Positions 22,001 through 31,903 of a stretch of DNA of 64,000 nt are shown here, piece after piece. How positions within the stretch are numbered: position 1 is the first letter of the stretch; each line of letters starts with the position of its first letter. The position numbers and the translations under genes are program-made. The stretch comes from Salvia splendens (Eukaryota; Streptophyta; Magnoliopsida; Lamiales; Lamiaceae), in assembly GCF_004379255.2 (NCBI RefSeq), contig NC_056048.1, positions 3,224,001-3,288,000 on the forward strand, given 5' to 3'. The notes beneath the pieces are model-generated. The model saw only the letters and a list, made by a program, of their open reading frames with translations, did no database searches and was not told the DNA's origin.

Positions 22001-22286
22001 AGAAAGAAGAGAATTGGCGTGCATAAAAGCAGCCAAGTATAAGGAGCAAGTAGCCCGGTATTATAACCAAAGGGTGAAAAAGCTTCAATTTCAAGTGGGA
22101 GATCTCGTCTTGAGAAACAACGAAGTAAGCCGAGCAGAAAAGCTGGGCAAACTCGAACCCACATGGGAGGGTCCATATCGGGTGTCAGAAGTCCTCGGCA
22201 AAGGGTCTTATAAATTGACTCACATGTCAGGAGAACAAGTACCCCGAACATGGCACGTCTCCAACCTCAAGAAGTTCCACTTGTAA
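19023..22286 (+). CDS. pol: Tat-1 Pol (RT, RNase H, second RNase H, integrase)
   Basis: 1087 residues from the first ATG; the open frame actually extends back to the amber stop at 18,995, so translation by readthrough would add nine residues. The reverse transcriptase has YVDD at about 229-232, followed by its own RNase H. A second, plant-type RNase H begins near 526 (SGFVDGASNKMGSGAG). The integrase has an H-H-C-C zinc region near 735-780, then catalytic Asp near 809 (GIDIVGPL), Asp near 871 (SDNGTQF) and Glu near 906 (NGQTEVTN). All active-site residues look intact. About 98% identical by eye to the Tat-2 protein. Confidence 0.95.
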   Translation: MTEVIPEPNSMTVQLYEDDPSRTVKIGFAGTPLLREKTIQLLKEYKDVFAWSPLDMTGVPPEVITHRLNIDPSVRPIKQKQRLFAAERSQVIHDEVRQLLKADVLFEVKYPSWVANPVMIKKKEGGWRMCIDFTDLNKHCPKDCYPLPNIDKKVEALIGFEIFCFLDLYKGYHQVLMDEIDASKTAFITDFGIFAYKKMPFGLKNAGATYQRMVDKLFRHLIGKEVEVYVDDIVVKSKSTSEYEHNLKSTLNVLKKANLKLNPQKCTFLVDSGKFLGCWVSKDGLKANPSKVQVVQNMAMPKSIHDVQRLTGCLAALNRFLSQAAEKQLPFFTVLKKAPKFEWGAEQKKAFDELKSYLAELPILSAPTEAEVIFLYLAASDQTISAVLVREEGLKQLPIYFTSRALRGPETRYQPLEKIALALVNAARRLRPYFYAHKVCVLTDLPLRQVLTKPEASGRIAKWAIELGEHTIEYLPRKAIKGQALADFLAEAKFDQAIPVIAEQKNSASAELAQPLESEVEPPDCWSGFVDGASNKMGSGAGILLVAPDGHEVAYSLRFLFPTTNNEAEYEALLAGLQLAQSLLVKSLKVHCDSQVIVNHMLGTSEARDERMKKYLDKAQSISRSFSYFRIIRIPRAENSRADTLSKLASDPSSKAEELMHRSIDEAEVHSVSSSPNWMTPILQYLDQGQLPEDKREARKITCRALRYELHEGVLFRKSYLQPLLRCVGPEETDYILREVHEGSCGSHIGARALAKKVLRWGYYWPTMVQEAVQLVKKCTKCQIHANVPRMPQTDLYTMQSPWPFMQWGIDIVGPLPQAPRQMKFLIVAVDYFTKWVEAEPLATITSSKALDFVWKNIVCRFGIPHILISDNGTQFTDKTFKNWCQELNIQQRFTSVSHPQANGQTEVTNRILVKGLKARLEQAKGQWVENLPQVLWSYRTTPKTSNGETPYSLVYGTEAVIPVEIGVPSPRTLNFSSEMNDDGLRAELDLAEERRELACIKAAKYKEQVARYYNQRVKKLQFQVGDLVLRNNEVSRAEKLGKLEPTWEGPYRVSEVLGKGSYKLTHMSGEQVPRTWHVSNLKKFHL

Positions 22287-22538
22287 GAGACAAAAGTCCG
22301 GTCAGTCCGTCTCGTGTCTAGTTCGGTCATAGGGGTATATGTTTTTATTTGTTTGTTTCTTACTTGTACCTTTTACTTGTCGTTTTTTAAAAAATGTTTA
22401 AAGTTTTTTTCCTTCATCTTTTTCATTTTTTCTCTATGTGTTTTGTCTCTATGTGCTTGTCGTCTCTTACAAATGGTACCAAGGTATATCGTTCTTTAAA
22501 GACTGATCCCCTTTTTAGATCGATTATTAAAGACTATT
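22287..22538 (+). other. Tat-1 post-pol non-coding segment
   Basis: T-rich stretch after the integrase stop with no convincing ORF, leading into the tandem repeats. Confidence 0.5.
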
Positions 22539-22800
22539 GTGAGTCCAAGCTTCTAAGGAGGATATAAGACCACAATTCAGCTTAACAAGCAGTCCGTCTG
22601 AAACGAACTGCAATAAGCCAACGATTGTGAGTCCAAGCTTCCAAGGAGGATACAAGACCGCAATTCAGCTTAACAAGCACTTCGTCTGAAACGAACTGCA
22701 ATAAGCCAACGATTGTGAGTCCAAGCTTCTCAGGAAGATACAAGACCACAATTCGGCTTAAGAAATAAGCACTTCGTCTGAAACGAACTGCAATAAGGGA
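22539..22800 (+). repeat. 88-bp tandem repeats in Tat-1
   Basis: Three units beginning gtgagtccaagctt at 22,539, 22,627 and 22,715. Tat-2 has an 89-bp version at about 41,583-41,940. Confidence 0.85.
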
Positions 22801-23021
22801 AAGTCCGATCCACGCGATAAACCTCGCCGAATTAGGACGACCAAGTTCGGTCAAAGAAGTTTACCTCATAAGACCGGGGACGACCATGTCTAGTCAAAGA
22901 GGTTTACTGCATAAGACCACTTCGGTTAACTGGGAAAGTCCGATCCACGCGATAATACTCGCCGAATTAGGACAAGGGAAAGTTCGATCCCGGCGACAAA
23001 AATCGCCAAATTAGAACACAA

Positions 23022-23340
23022 ACCAAGTCCGGTCAAAGATGTTTATTTCATCAGACCAAAGACGAGTCCGGTCAAAGATGTTTATTTCATCAGACCAAAG
23101 ACGAGTCCGGTCATAGATGTTTATTTCATCAGACCAAAGACGAGTCCGGTCAAAGATGTTTATTTCATCAGACCAAAGACGAGTCCGGTCAAAGATGTTT
23201 ATTTCATCAGACCAAAGACGAGTCCGGTCAAAGATGTTTATTTCATCAGACCAAGGACCAAGTCCGGTCAAAGAAGTTTACTTCATAAGACCAAGGACCA
23301 AGTCCGGTCAAAGAAGTTTACTTCATAAGACCGAGGACAA
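23022..23340 (+). repeat. 39-bp tandem repeats in Tat-1
   Basis: Units of gacgagtccggtc plus aaagatgtttatttcatcag start at 23,061, 23,100, 23,139, 23,178 and 23,217, then continue as slightly longer variants (agtccggtcaaagaagttta). Because 39 is divisible by three, both strands show chance repetitive ORFs. These should not be annotated as genes. Confidence 0.9.
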
Positions 23341-23473
23341 GTACGATGAAATTTTTTCGCTAAGCTGTAAATACAGTGTTAGAAGCGAAAACAAAATTTC
23401 ATTTTTCAAATCTTGTTCGGCATACAACTCCGCTACCCTACAAAATGGCGTTACGCTATTACAAAGGACTATT

Positions 23474-26327
23474 CTACTGTCCAGGGTTGCTGAAGTTAAG
23501 CCACCTATCTGCAAAATCCTCTGGAAGCCGAGTTCGGTTGTTCCGAGCAGATGAAGAATAAGCAGGTCGACGAGATGCTATCCTCGACCCAACACCTCTT
23601 CCGCGAGCCCCAGAAGCTCTAACCCCTCGGCGATGAAGAGTCTCTGCAATAAGCATCTGCTGATCTTGCTCGCTCATAGTCACAACTCCTCGGCGAATTT
23701 CAGTCCGTCCCTGTCTTGACGATTCCGGTTGCTCCTGAGCCCGTTCTCGTCTTGACGTTTCCGGCTGTTCCGGAGTTCGTTGTTGACTGGGAGTAGGATT
23801 TTGAACAAGGGAACCAGAGGCTTGATCTGGAGTGCGAGCATCTGTTGGCGGGAAATGCCTAAGGAATCTCCCGATTGAGGGACGCCGGGACAGAATGATG
23901 TCGTACCGAGAAGCCCAGCGCCGCAATGATTTCACAACTTGTTGGCAAGCCGAGCTCTCCAGCGCATTGTTCCTCCGGAGTACATGATATTCCTCCCACA
24001 GTTCGTCAACTCGACTCTGAACATCTGATATGGTCACTCCCCCGCGCACACGGATGTAATCCTCGTACGCAGTCCTCTCAGCAATGGTCGTATTCAGCTC
24101 GGCCTCCAGATCCTTCTTATCGGACTCTAAGTCCTTATTATCGACCTCCACCTTCACTAAACGAGCCAGAAGCTCGTCATTCTTCGTCTGATCGGCTATA
24201 GCTCTTTTCTCAGCTTCGTCTAAAGCCGAAGAGTACAGCCGTTTCCAGTGAAGTATCTCCATCTCCTTGAGTACAAAGCAGCTATATTAGTTCGGCAGCT
24301 GTACCGAGCAGATAGTAAAATACAACAGGAATAAAGGCGAGTACGAAAAGCTATACGAAGACAAGTGTAGAGAATTTTTCATTCACAAGGAAAATTTTTA
24401 CACTAGGAGGGCTTCAAGGCCATTTTACAAGGAAGAAACTAGACTAAGAGAAGGGAGACGAAATCATACTCCGCCAGCTTCGTCTCCGGCTCCTTGGTCT
24501 GGTTCAGCTTCTTTCTCCTGAGCTACCTCAGCCTCGGCCTCGCATCCTGCCGGCCTCGCCTCCGCCTCCTGATCGGCTTCCTTCTCCGGATGCCCGGCCC
24601 GCTCGACTTCGGCCTCCAGCTCCAGCGACTCGGCCTCACCCTCTCCGTTGTAAGTCGAAGCGGGTGAAACGGGTCCCACGGAGGCAAAGATAGCCTCCAG
24701 GTTCTCGTCCCGATCAGCTCGACAACTCCGGACTCGGTCTGCAGAAAGCAGGACCGAGGATGAAGCGAGCTCCTCAAGGAGCGGCAGATTCTGAAGCCGA
24801 GCTGCTATCTCTCGGCTGTACAGAGGCAGCACGACGTCGGCCCCCTGCTCGCCCTTATCGGTAATTAGCCTTACCAGACTACCGACAAAGGCCGAGAACT
24901 GGCTGCTCAAAAAGAGTTTCTCCGTGTAAACACGGAGAGCCTCCCCCTGGGCAGCCACGGCGGCAGCCTCCTTCTGAGCCTCCCGGTGCTTCGTCTGCTC
25001 TTGCAGGATGATGAGCTGGTTTTTGGCTGACCGGGCTTCATCCTGAGCCGAGATCCTAGCAGCTCGGGCCCTCTCAAATTTGGCCTCAGCCTGTTCGGCC
25101 AGACTACGAGCAAGATGCAACTTCTTCTGCATCTCCTCGTAGTCGTGGGATGCTTTGGAGAGCTCCACGGAGACGAGCTTGGCTCTCTGAAGATGAACAA
25201 GGAAAAAACTCAACAGAATGGCCATCAAAAAATGTGGAAAAGAAGCCAAGTCAGAAAGCTTACCTCCACAAAATTCGTCGGCCATTGAAAAGGCTCAGGG
25301 ACGTGTTCCGGGATGTCTGCAACCACCTCGGAGATGACCAGGTCTTTCCCCGGCACTCTTGGGGACTCATGAAATTTCCCCTTCCCTTTAGCCGAACACG
25401 ACTCCGGCACTTTCGGATCCGAAGAAGAGGTTTTTTGCCTCTTCGGATTCTTCTCGGCTTCAGACGCCGAGCGAGGGGCTCTCTGCCTCTCCGGCTCCAC
25501 AAGCTCGGAGGACTTTCGGATAGCCTTATTCAGCATGTACACTGCCAAAAAGCAAGAAAGCAGAGTCAGATTTTCTTCGTTAAAGCAGTAGAGCATAAAG
25601 ATAAAGAGAAATCCTCACCCTCGGCCTCTTCGTCCGAAGACGAGATGTCGAACACGACGTCGCCCTTGACGAGCTCAGACTCCGTGTATTGTTTCCTAAC
25701 TATGGGAATCTTGTTGAGCTCGCCATCGAGCTCGTCCAACGGTTCAGGCCGAGGATGACGGATAACGGACTTCAGCCCTCTCCAGGGAAAACTAGGAGCC
25801 GCGGTCCTATCATAATAGAAGAAGCGGTTTTGCCACTTCGGCCACTTCGTTTTACAAAAGGCCCTAAAGGGCTGTACAGGGATCAAGTAAAACCAAGACC
25901 CCTTCCTCTTAAATTGAAAGAATTTAAGGATCGCCTTCAAAGACAAATCCCTTCCTAACTTACGGAGTTCGGCAGCGAAGGCCGACAAGTGCCTCCAAGA
26001 GTTCGGAGTCACCTGGCCTAAAGGAAGCTGAAAAAAATCTAGTAAATCTATAAAGGCAGAAGGGAGGGGGAAACGAAGCCCGCATTCTAAGCAGGCCTCG
26101 TACACGGTGGCGTAACCCTCCGGCGGGGAGTCAGCCCTATGATCACCGTCAGGTACCACCGCCTTCCCCCCAGGAAAAAAGTATTTTTCGGGTAGGGATA
26201 TCACAGTATCCTTACTCAAAATACTATGGAAATACTCTACGGTCTTCTCCCCGGACTCTTTCCGGCCAGAAGACCCCTTACCGCCTCTCCTACCGCTACC
26301 CGACTCCGAAGAAGAAATAGAAGCCAT
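23474..26327 (-). CDS. Antisense four-exon gene of Tat-1 (putative gypsy-type transposon protein)
   Basis: Proposed exons on the minus strand: 26327-25619, 25541-25264, 25186-24470 and 24265-23474. The donors and acceptors are G|GTGAGG, GGCAG|T, GAG|GTAAGC, TTCAG|A, GGA|GTATGA and CAAG|G. The joined 2496 bases stay in frame and give about 831 residues. Exon 1 has a Ser-rich start, then a region (LPLGQVTPNSWRHLSAFAAE, near residue 120) typical of the family labelled putative gypsy type transposon (Transposase_28). Exon 2 is basic and exon 3 is an alpha-helical, likely coiled-coil segment with an acidic Glu/Ala tail. Exon 4 has another coiled coil and an Arg-rich end. If the third intron is retained, the protein ends at 24,464. 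Function unknown; antisense extra ORFs are known in Tat elements. Tat-2 lacks it. Confidence 0.7.
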
Positions 26328-26649
26328 TTTCCTTACTTTTTGAAGGTGAAGAAAGTCTGAAGAAGCTCTTGAAAGCGGAAGAAAATTTCTCGAGAAAGAG
26401 AGAGTATAGAAGACGCAACAGCAAAAGTGTTCAAATGAGGAAGAAAGAGCATATTTATCAGATTCGGGAAAGATTTCGAGATCGTTGCGCTGTTTCGAAT
26501 CCCACCTTTTCAGGATTCAACGGCCGGATTTTACTGTCGCATTTAATGCAGGCACGCGCAAGGCACGTCCCCTGACGTCAGCCTCCCCCTTACCGTTATC
26601 CAGAATGCCGAAGTGACTCACCTCGCCGAAGTGATTCACTTCGCTTTTC
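26328..26649 (-). promoter_or_regulatory. Upstream region of the Tat-1 antisense gene
   Basis: 320 bp between the antisense ATG and the polypurine tract. On the minus strand gataaatatgctc near 26,451-26,463 is a possible TATA element. The terminal part (26,590-26,655) is kept in Tat-2. Confidence 0.35.
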
Positions 26650-26660
26650 GGGGGGGGTAG
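26648..26660 (+). other. Tat-1 polypurine tract
   Basis: A run of G residues (26,650-26,657) followed by tag, directly before the 3' LTR. It matches the C-run next to the Tat-2 3' LTR (41,304-41,311). Confidence 0.75.
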
Positions 26661-27257
26661 TGATGGGGTACGAACTAAACCCTAATGGCAAGCCCAATAA
26701 CAGTGACGGCCCATCAGCCCAGAGCCCAAGAAAGAGTATCTGTTCGGCACCAAAGAGTTCGGCACGACCAAAGAGTTCGGACTCAGCCTACAGCTCGGTA
26801 AAAGCCGACCAGTCAAGCTCTCCTCTCAGATCGGCAAGAGCTGATCGGTAAAGTCCAGCAGTTCGGTCTCAGCATTCGACCGAACTAGGAGTTAGTGGAC
26901 TCATGAAAGGCCTCCACGACCTCCACTATACCCACGATCTATTTAGTGGTACGAAGCAGTTATTGAGCAGTTATTGCTCACCCACGATCTTGTTAGTGGG
27001 GCTGCAAACCACGATCCTAGTTCAATGTATAAATAGGACTTAGATCGGATAGACAGGGTTAAGCTCTCTAGAGATAAAATATCATATAGCAAGTCTGTGT
27101 TGTAAGCTGTAATCCCAGATCAAGCAATACAATCTTGCCCTCCCTTCTTCCCGTGGACGTAGATTTACTTCAGTAAATCGAACCACGTAAATTCATTGCG
27201 TCGTAGTCTTTATTCTCTACCAGCATTTACTAACATCAAAAATTCGCGGATTCATCA
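26661..27257 (+). repeat. Tat-1 3' LTR
   Basis: 597 bp, differing from the 5' LTR by a t/c change (gcaaac[t/c]acg) and an a/g change (tagatc[a/g]gat). Confidence 0.95.
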
Positions 27258-27399
27258 CCGGGGTTAATTTTTTTTGTTGGATTAGACTAGCTCTCTATTA
27301 AACTAGCCCAAATTTAAAGTCTAGATATACAGATCAATCATTTTTTTCAATCAAAATTTGGTTCGCAGTCGACGGCTTGCTCTGATACCATATAAAAAT

Positions 27400-28597
27400 G
27401 ACTAAAGTCCAAATTTGGTCCTTTACATTTAATCTAAAAAACTTTTAGGTCCTTTACATTAAATTTGTTACTTTTTTGTCCCAAACAATATGTTTTGGTC
27501 CAAAGTTAACATTTCCCGTTAAACTTAACCGTCAAACGTGAATTGACCAAATTAGTGACTTTTTTTTTTCCTCAAACACCATCACGGCGGGGGTTAAGGC
27601 GGACCCCCAACCTGTATATATCAAAAATCACCAAAAGCACATACATCAGACGAGCCCAAAAGTGACTCGGTCCGCACGAGAGATACAAAACACAAGAGCT
27701 AACAAAGATACTTTGGTATCCCCACAGACCGGGTACTAACCATCTAACTAAAGAGAGGATAAACATAACAAAGCTATACATCATAAAAAGAACAAGGATG
27801 ATGGCCAAAAGCGGGCCAAATCCAAAGGAAATAAAAAAACCATAAATCAAAACCACGAACCAAGTGAAGAAGTCATCCATCTCGATATCTGAATCTGAAG
27901 TTCGGATAGCCCAACTGGTCAATCCTGACGAGCGACTTCAAATACCGAGGCGCTGAATCCGCATCAAAGAAGGTGATGGCAGGGGTCTGGACCCCCCTAC
28001 CTGCCAAAAAGTCTGCTGGTCGGTTGCCCTCTCGAAAGATGTGAGAGAACATGAACTGTATATGTGCGAGCAAAGTACGAATGCGAGCCATGTGATGTCT
28101 CACATCCGCTGCTCCTCCTACCTGCCAAATTAGTGACTTAATTAGTTTAACATTAAAATTTATAAATATTTTTTTACCTATAATAAAAAATAAATTTGTG
28201 AATATTTTTATAAATTTTAATTAATTTAATTTTTATTATTGATAAAAAATATTTTATGAATTTTAATATTAATCAATTTTTGAATATTTTATTATTTTTA
28301 TTAAAATAAATTATTAATTTTAATATTTTTTAGTATATGTATAAAATATTTTATGAATATTAATATATTTTGATATAGGTAAAAAATATTTTATAAATTT
28401 AATATTGAATTAATTAGGTTAATCGGTTAATTAGATTTATAATTAAGTCACTAATTTGGTCAAATCATGTTTGACCATTAAATTTAACAGAAAATTTTTA
28501 ACTTAAAATCAAAACATATTGTTTGGTAACAAAATTAATGTAAAGGACCAAATTTTTTTTAAAAACAAATGTAAAGAACCAAATTTGGACTTTAGTC
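27400..28597. mobile_element. Mutator-like non-autonomous element (9-bp TSD)
   Basis: Perfect 9-bp duplication tataaaaat at 27,391-27,399 and 28,598-28,606. Long inverted termini start gactaaagtccaaatttgg and extend through roughly 180 bp, typical of MULE MITEs. A LINE fragment is inserted inside. The duplicate at 38,121-38,989 sits at the same site with the same 9-bp repeat, so this insertion predates the spacer duplication. Confidence 0.85.
27562..28124 (-). mobile_element. 5'-truncated LINE with RNase H remnant
   Basis: Minus-strand insertion with a short poly-A tail (T-run at 27,561-27,570) and a 15-bp target duplication ccaaattagtgactt (27,547-27,561; 28,125-28,139). The site is unoccupied in the second MULE copy. 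The ORF 27,873-28,103 (76 residues) contains HIFREGNRPADFLAGRG and a RIDQLGYPNFR tail, matching the C-terminal RNase H region of plant L1-type LINEs. It encodes no complete protein. Confidence 0.8.
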
Positions 28598-28752
28598 TAT
28601 AAAAATCCATAGAATTTCATCCTAAAACTAACTAGTGCTAAAAGTAGTGGCCCGGTAAACTTATACTACTAGTTTCAGTTCTTTCTTTTATTTATGTTTC
28701 AATCAACAACCCATGTGATCTTATTCAGTGGTATTTGTATCCATATGGTCCA

Positions 28753-28758
28753 TATATA
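28753..28758 (+). promoter_or_regulatory. TPS2 ancestral TATA box
   Basis: tatata followed by ccccctccaact, aligned with the TATA boxes of TPS1 and TPS3. It is now about 1 kb from the TPS2 ATG because of the 864-bp insertion at 28,778. Confidence 0.55.
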
Positions 28759-28777
28759 CCCCCTCCAACTAAACAAG

Positions 28778-29641
28778 CAGGAATGTCAATCATGCTAACT
28801 CGTTCGGGTTCGGGCCAACCCACTCAGGTTGCAGGGCTAATTGGGTGCGGGCTATTCGGGTTATTAATTTTTTTGGTCATAAATTTTCAACCCTAATCCT
28901 AACCCGCCGGGTTTCGGGCTATCCCATCGGGCTGTTCGGGCTTAAAAACTTTCAAAAATAATCTCTTGTATCAAAATTTTATTCTATAAAATGATTTAAA
29001 ATTTTAGATATTTTTTTATTCTTAGTCTTAGAATCATATAAAATCTTCAAATTTTCATAGTTATTTCAATAATAGTTGGAGAGCCTTTTATCTCGATCAA
29101 CTACAACATAAACAAAGATAAATCAAAATTAAATCAATCAATTTGAGTTAAAGCTTGTTTTCCTGTCATTATTTTGGTATTGTTCATAATTAATTCTTTA
29201 TGAAAATTAAAAATCATATCTTACATGAATAATTAATAAAATGATAAATATATTGAGATTGTGATGGATTAGTTTTAAATTTTGTCTTGATTGACTTTAG
29301 TAGTGGTAAGACAGTAGTGCCAGATGATGGGACGATGGAATAATGAGTCAGGGTGGAACTTGAAAGTTGATAGTGTGAGATCGAGTAAAAAAGTGTAAAA
29401 TGAAGATTGAAGAAGACTAATAATTGTGCTAAATGAAATTCAAAAATACAAAAAATCTCTAAAACCTAATATTTTTTAATTAAAAGTGGCAACCCATCGG
29501 GCCGACCCGCAACCTGTTCGGGCCAACCTGTTTAACCCGCCAACCCGTTCGGTCGGGGTTACAAAATTACAGCCCTAACCCACTAATTTTACCGGGCTAT
29601 TCGGGCCGACTCACGGGTTTCGGGTTGGATTTACATCCCTA
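28778..29641. mobile_element. hAT-like non-autonomous element in the TPS2 leader
   Basis: 864 bp between perfect 8-bp duplications taaacaag (28,770-28,777; 29,642-29,649). Ends caggaatgtcaat and atttacatccctA are imperfectly inverted. The interior has GGGTTCGGGCCAACCC-type terminal repeats on both sides of an AT-rich core. No transposase. Insertion point is about 19 bp downstream of the TATA box. Confidence 0.85.
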
Positions 29642-29781
29642 TAAACAAGTAATATCAAGTCAAATCTCATCACTCATTACTAAAAAATCTTTCACATGCC
29701 TATGCTTTGAAATAGTTTCATCATTTTAGCTCTATTTATGATTAATTATTTTCAGCTTGTTAGAATCCAAATCTATTGATC

Positions 29782-31903
29782 ATGGAGAAAGTGATTAGGA
29801 GGTCTGCAAACTACCAAGCTAGTGTTTGGGATGACGATTACATTCAGTCGTTCGAAAGTCCATACACGGTAGTAAAGCCAGTAACATTATCTTCATTTCA
29901 TGCACCAACACATTTAACTCAGTTTCTCAATGTGTTGAACATTAATCATGCAGGGGGAGAAGTACGTTCGCGAAGCTGAGAAGCTGAAAGATCTGGTGAG
30001 AATACTGATCCACATAACTGAAGATGAGCTCGACCAGCTTCACCTTATCGACAATGTGACGAGACTAGGCCTATCTGGCCACTTCAAGGAGCAGATAGCA
30101 AAAATGTTAGAGAAGATATATGAGGCACAAGAATGGTTAGAAAAGGACTTGCATTTCACGTCTCTCAAATTCAGACTTCTCAGACAGCATGGTTATCACG
30201 TTTCTCAAGGTTATAACACATTTGAATGAAACTAAATTAATTAATAACAATATTTTCTTAACTATCGAATCCTAAATGGATTTGTTGGTGCAGAGGTTTT
30301 CTGTAGTTTGATGGATGACGAAAGTAATTTCAAGGCCTCCCTGTGTGAAGACATGAGAGGGCTCGTATCACTGTATGAAGCTTCGTATTTAAGCGTGGAA
30401 GGGGAGAACGTAATGGATTTAGCCAAAGATTTCTCATTGAATCATCTTGCTCGAAGGCTAGAGCAAATCTCAGAGCCACGTCTGAGGGAGCAAGTGAGGC
30501 ATGCTTTGGAGGTTCCTCTGCACTGGAGGTTGCAAAAGCTAGAAGCCAGGTGGTTCATACAAGCGTACGAGAATACATCTGAAGCAAACCTTACTTTGGT
30601 GGAGCTGGCTAAACTGGACTATAACATGGTACAAGCAACATACCAGCAAGAGCTCAAGCTATTGTCAAGGTAAAGTCAGTACTAGTTTTTACTTTTTACT
30701 AAGAGTTCAAGCCTTCATTGTTTGTGAGTTACAATTTCAGTTGGTATAAAGAGACTGGTCTGCCGGAAAAACTGGGGTTTGCAAGGCACCGGTTGGCTGA
30801 GTGCTTCTTGTGGGCTCTGGGATTCGTTCCGGAGCCTCATCTTGGATATTCAAGGGAGATTGTGAGCAAAATTGCTGCTATGATCACCATAATAGACGAC
30901 ATATACGACGTATATGGCACCTTGGAAGAACTTCAATTGTTCACTCACACAATTGAGAGGTTTGATTGCTTACTTCATTCATAATCAACATACATTAGTC
31001 TTTATTAATTGCTACAATTCACATAAATGCCACTACCTTCAGGTGGGATATTAATTCACTGGACAGCCTTCCAGAATACATGAAGATTTGCTTCTTAGCT
31101 CTCTTCAATTCTGTGAATGAATTTGCTTATCATATACTCAGAGACCAAGGTTTCAATGTAATCTCAAATCTGAGGAAACTGGTAAAAACATGTGTATCTA
31201 TCATCTATATATACTGTGATTATGATAATGTCTTTAGGAAGTTTGGTAGTAATGTTTGTTTGTTGTTTCAGTGGGCAGAACTGTGTAGAGCTTACTACTT
31301 AGAAGCAACATGGTTTCACAGTGGTTATGTCCCAACCACAAATGAGTACCTAAATACAGCTTGGATTTCCATTTCTGGACCTCTAGTTCTGTTTTGTGTT
31401 TACTTCACCACAAATCCTATAAGCAAGAAGGAATTAAAGAGCTTAGAGCAATATCCCGGTATCATTCGATGGCCAGCTACAGTTCTTCGTCTGGCCGATG
31501 ACTTGGCAACTTCATCTGTAAGAAAACTATGTATTATAGTCTACATGTATTTTAAGCCCCAGCTCAGCACAACCTTGTTTGAATATAGTATGTTCTTGAA
31601 TAGGACGAAATGAAACGAGGGGATGTTCCAAAATCAATCCAGTGCTACATGAAGGAAACAGGATGCTCTGAGGAGGATGCTCGCAAACATATAAACCAGT
31701 TGATAGACACGGCTCTGAAGCGAATGAACAAAGAGATATTGATGGAGAATCCCATAGAGAATTTCGGGCAGACTGCCATGAATCTTGGACGAATCTCGCT
31801 CTGCATGTATCAGCATGGAGATGGCTTCGGCCTTCCCCATTCCGAAACCAAGAAAAATCTGGTCTCCCTCGTCGTTCAGCCCATTCACATGCCGCAGCTT
31901 TAA
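29782..31903 (+). CDS. Terpene synthase TPS2 (TPS-b type, 7 exons, no transit peptide)
   Basis: Exons are 29782-29868, 29954-30209, 30294-30669, 30741-30959, 31043-31181, 31272-31517 and 31604-31903; all introns GT-AG; 1623 bases, 540 residues. Exon sizes match TPS1 except for two extra codons at the C-terminus (PIHMPQL). RR(x8)W is at residues 6-16 ([11 protein letters not shown]). The RHR, DDIYD and DDLATSSDE motifs are all intact. Substitutions against TPS1 cluster in exons 6-7, including a stretch lining the expected active-site region ([17 protein letters not shown] against IAWISSSGPLLLFYAYF). This could alter product profile (inference). The start lies five residues before RR, so the enzyme is probably cytosolic. 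Its upstream region is heavily rearranged by transposons. Confidence 0.93.

Larger units (their letters stand above)
16238..27257 (+). mobile_element. Tat-1: full-length Ty3/gypsy Tat-lineage retrotransposon
   Basis: An 11,020-bp element bounded by ccggg on both sides (16,233-16,237; 27,258-27,262). The 597-bp LTRs differ at only two places by eye, so insertion is recent. Order: 5' LTR, primer site, gag-protease, amber stop, RT-RNase H-second RNase H-integrase, tandem repeats, antisense multi-exon gene, polypurine tract, 3' LTR. The second plant-type RNase H and the antisense gene between pol and the 3' LTR are marks of the Tat (Retand/Ogre) group. The empty site is preserved at about 37,980. 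Confidence 0.95.

Noticed and set aside
23011..23554. Repetitive ORFs on both strands (MFISSDQRRVRSK and DEINIFDRTRLWS repeats)
   Set aside because: They arise from a 39-bp tandem repeat divisible by three; both strands are open by chance and neither has a gene context.
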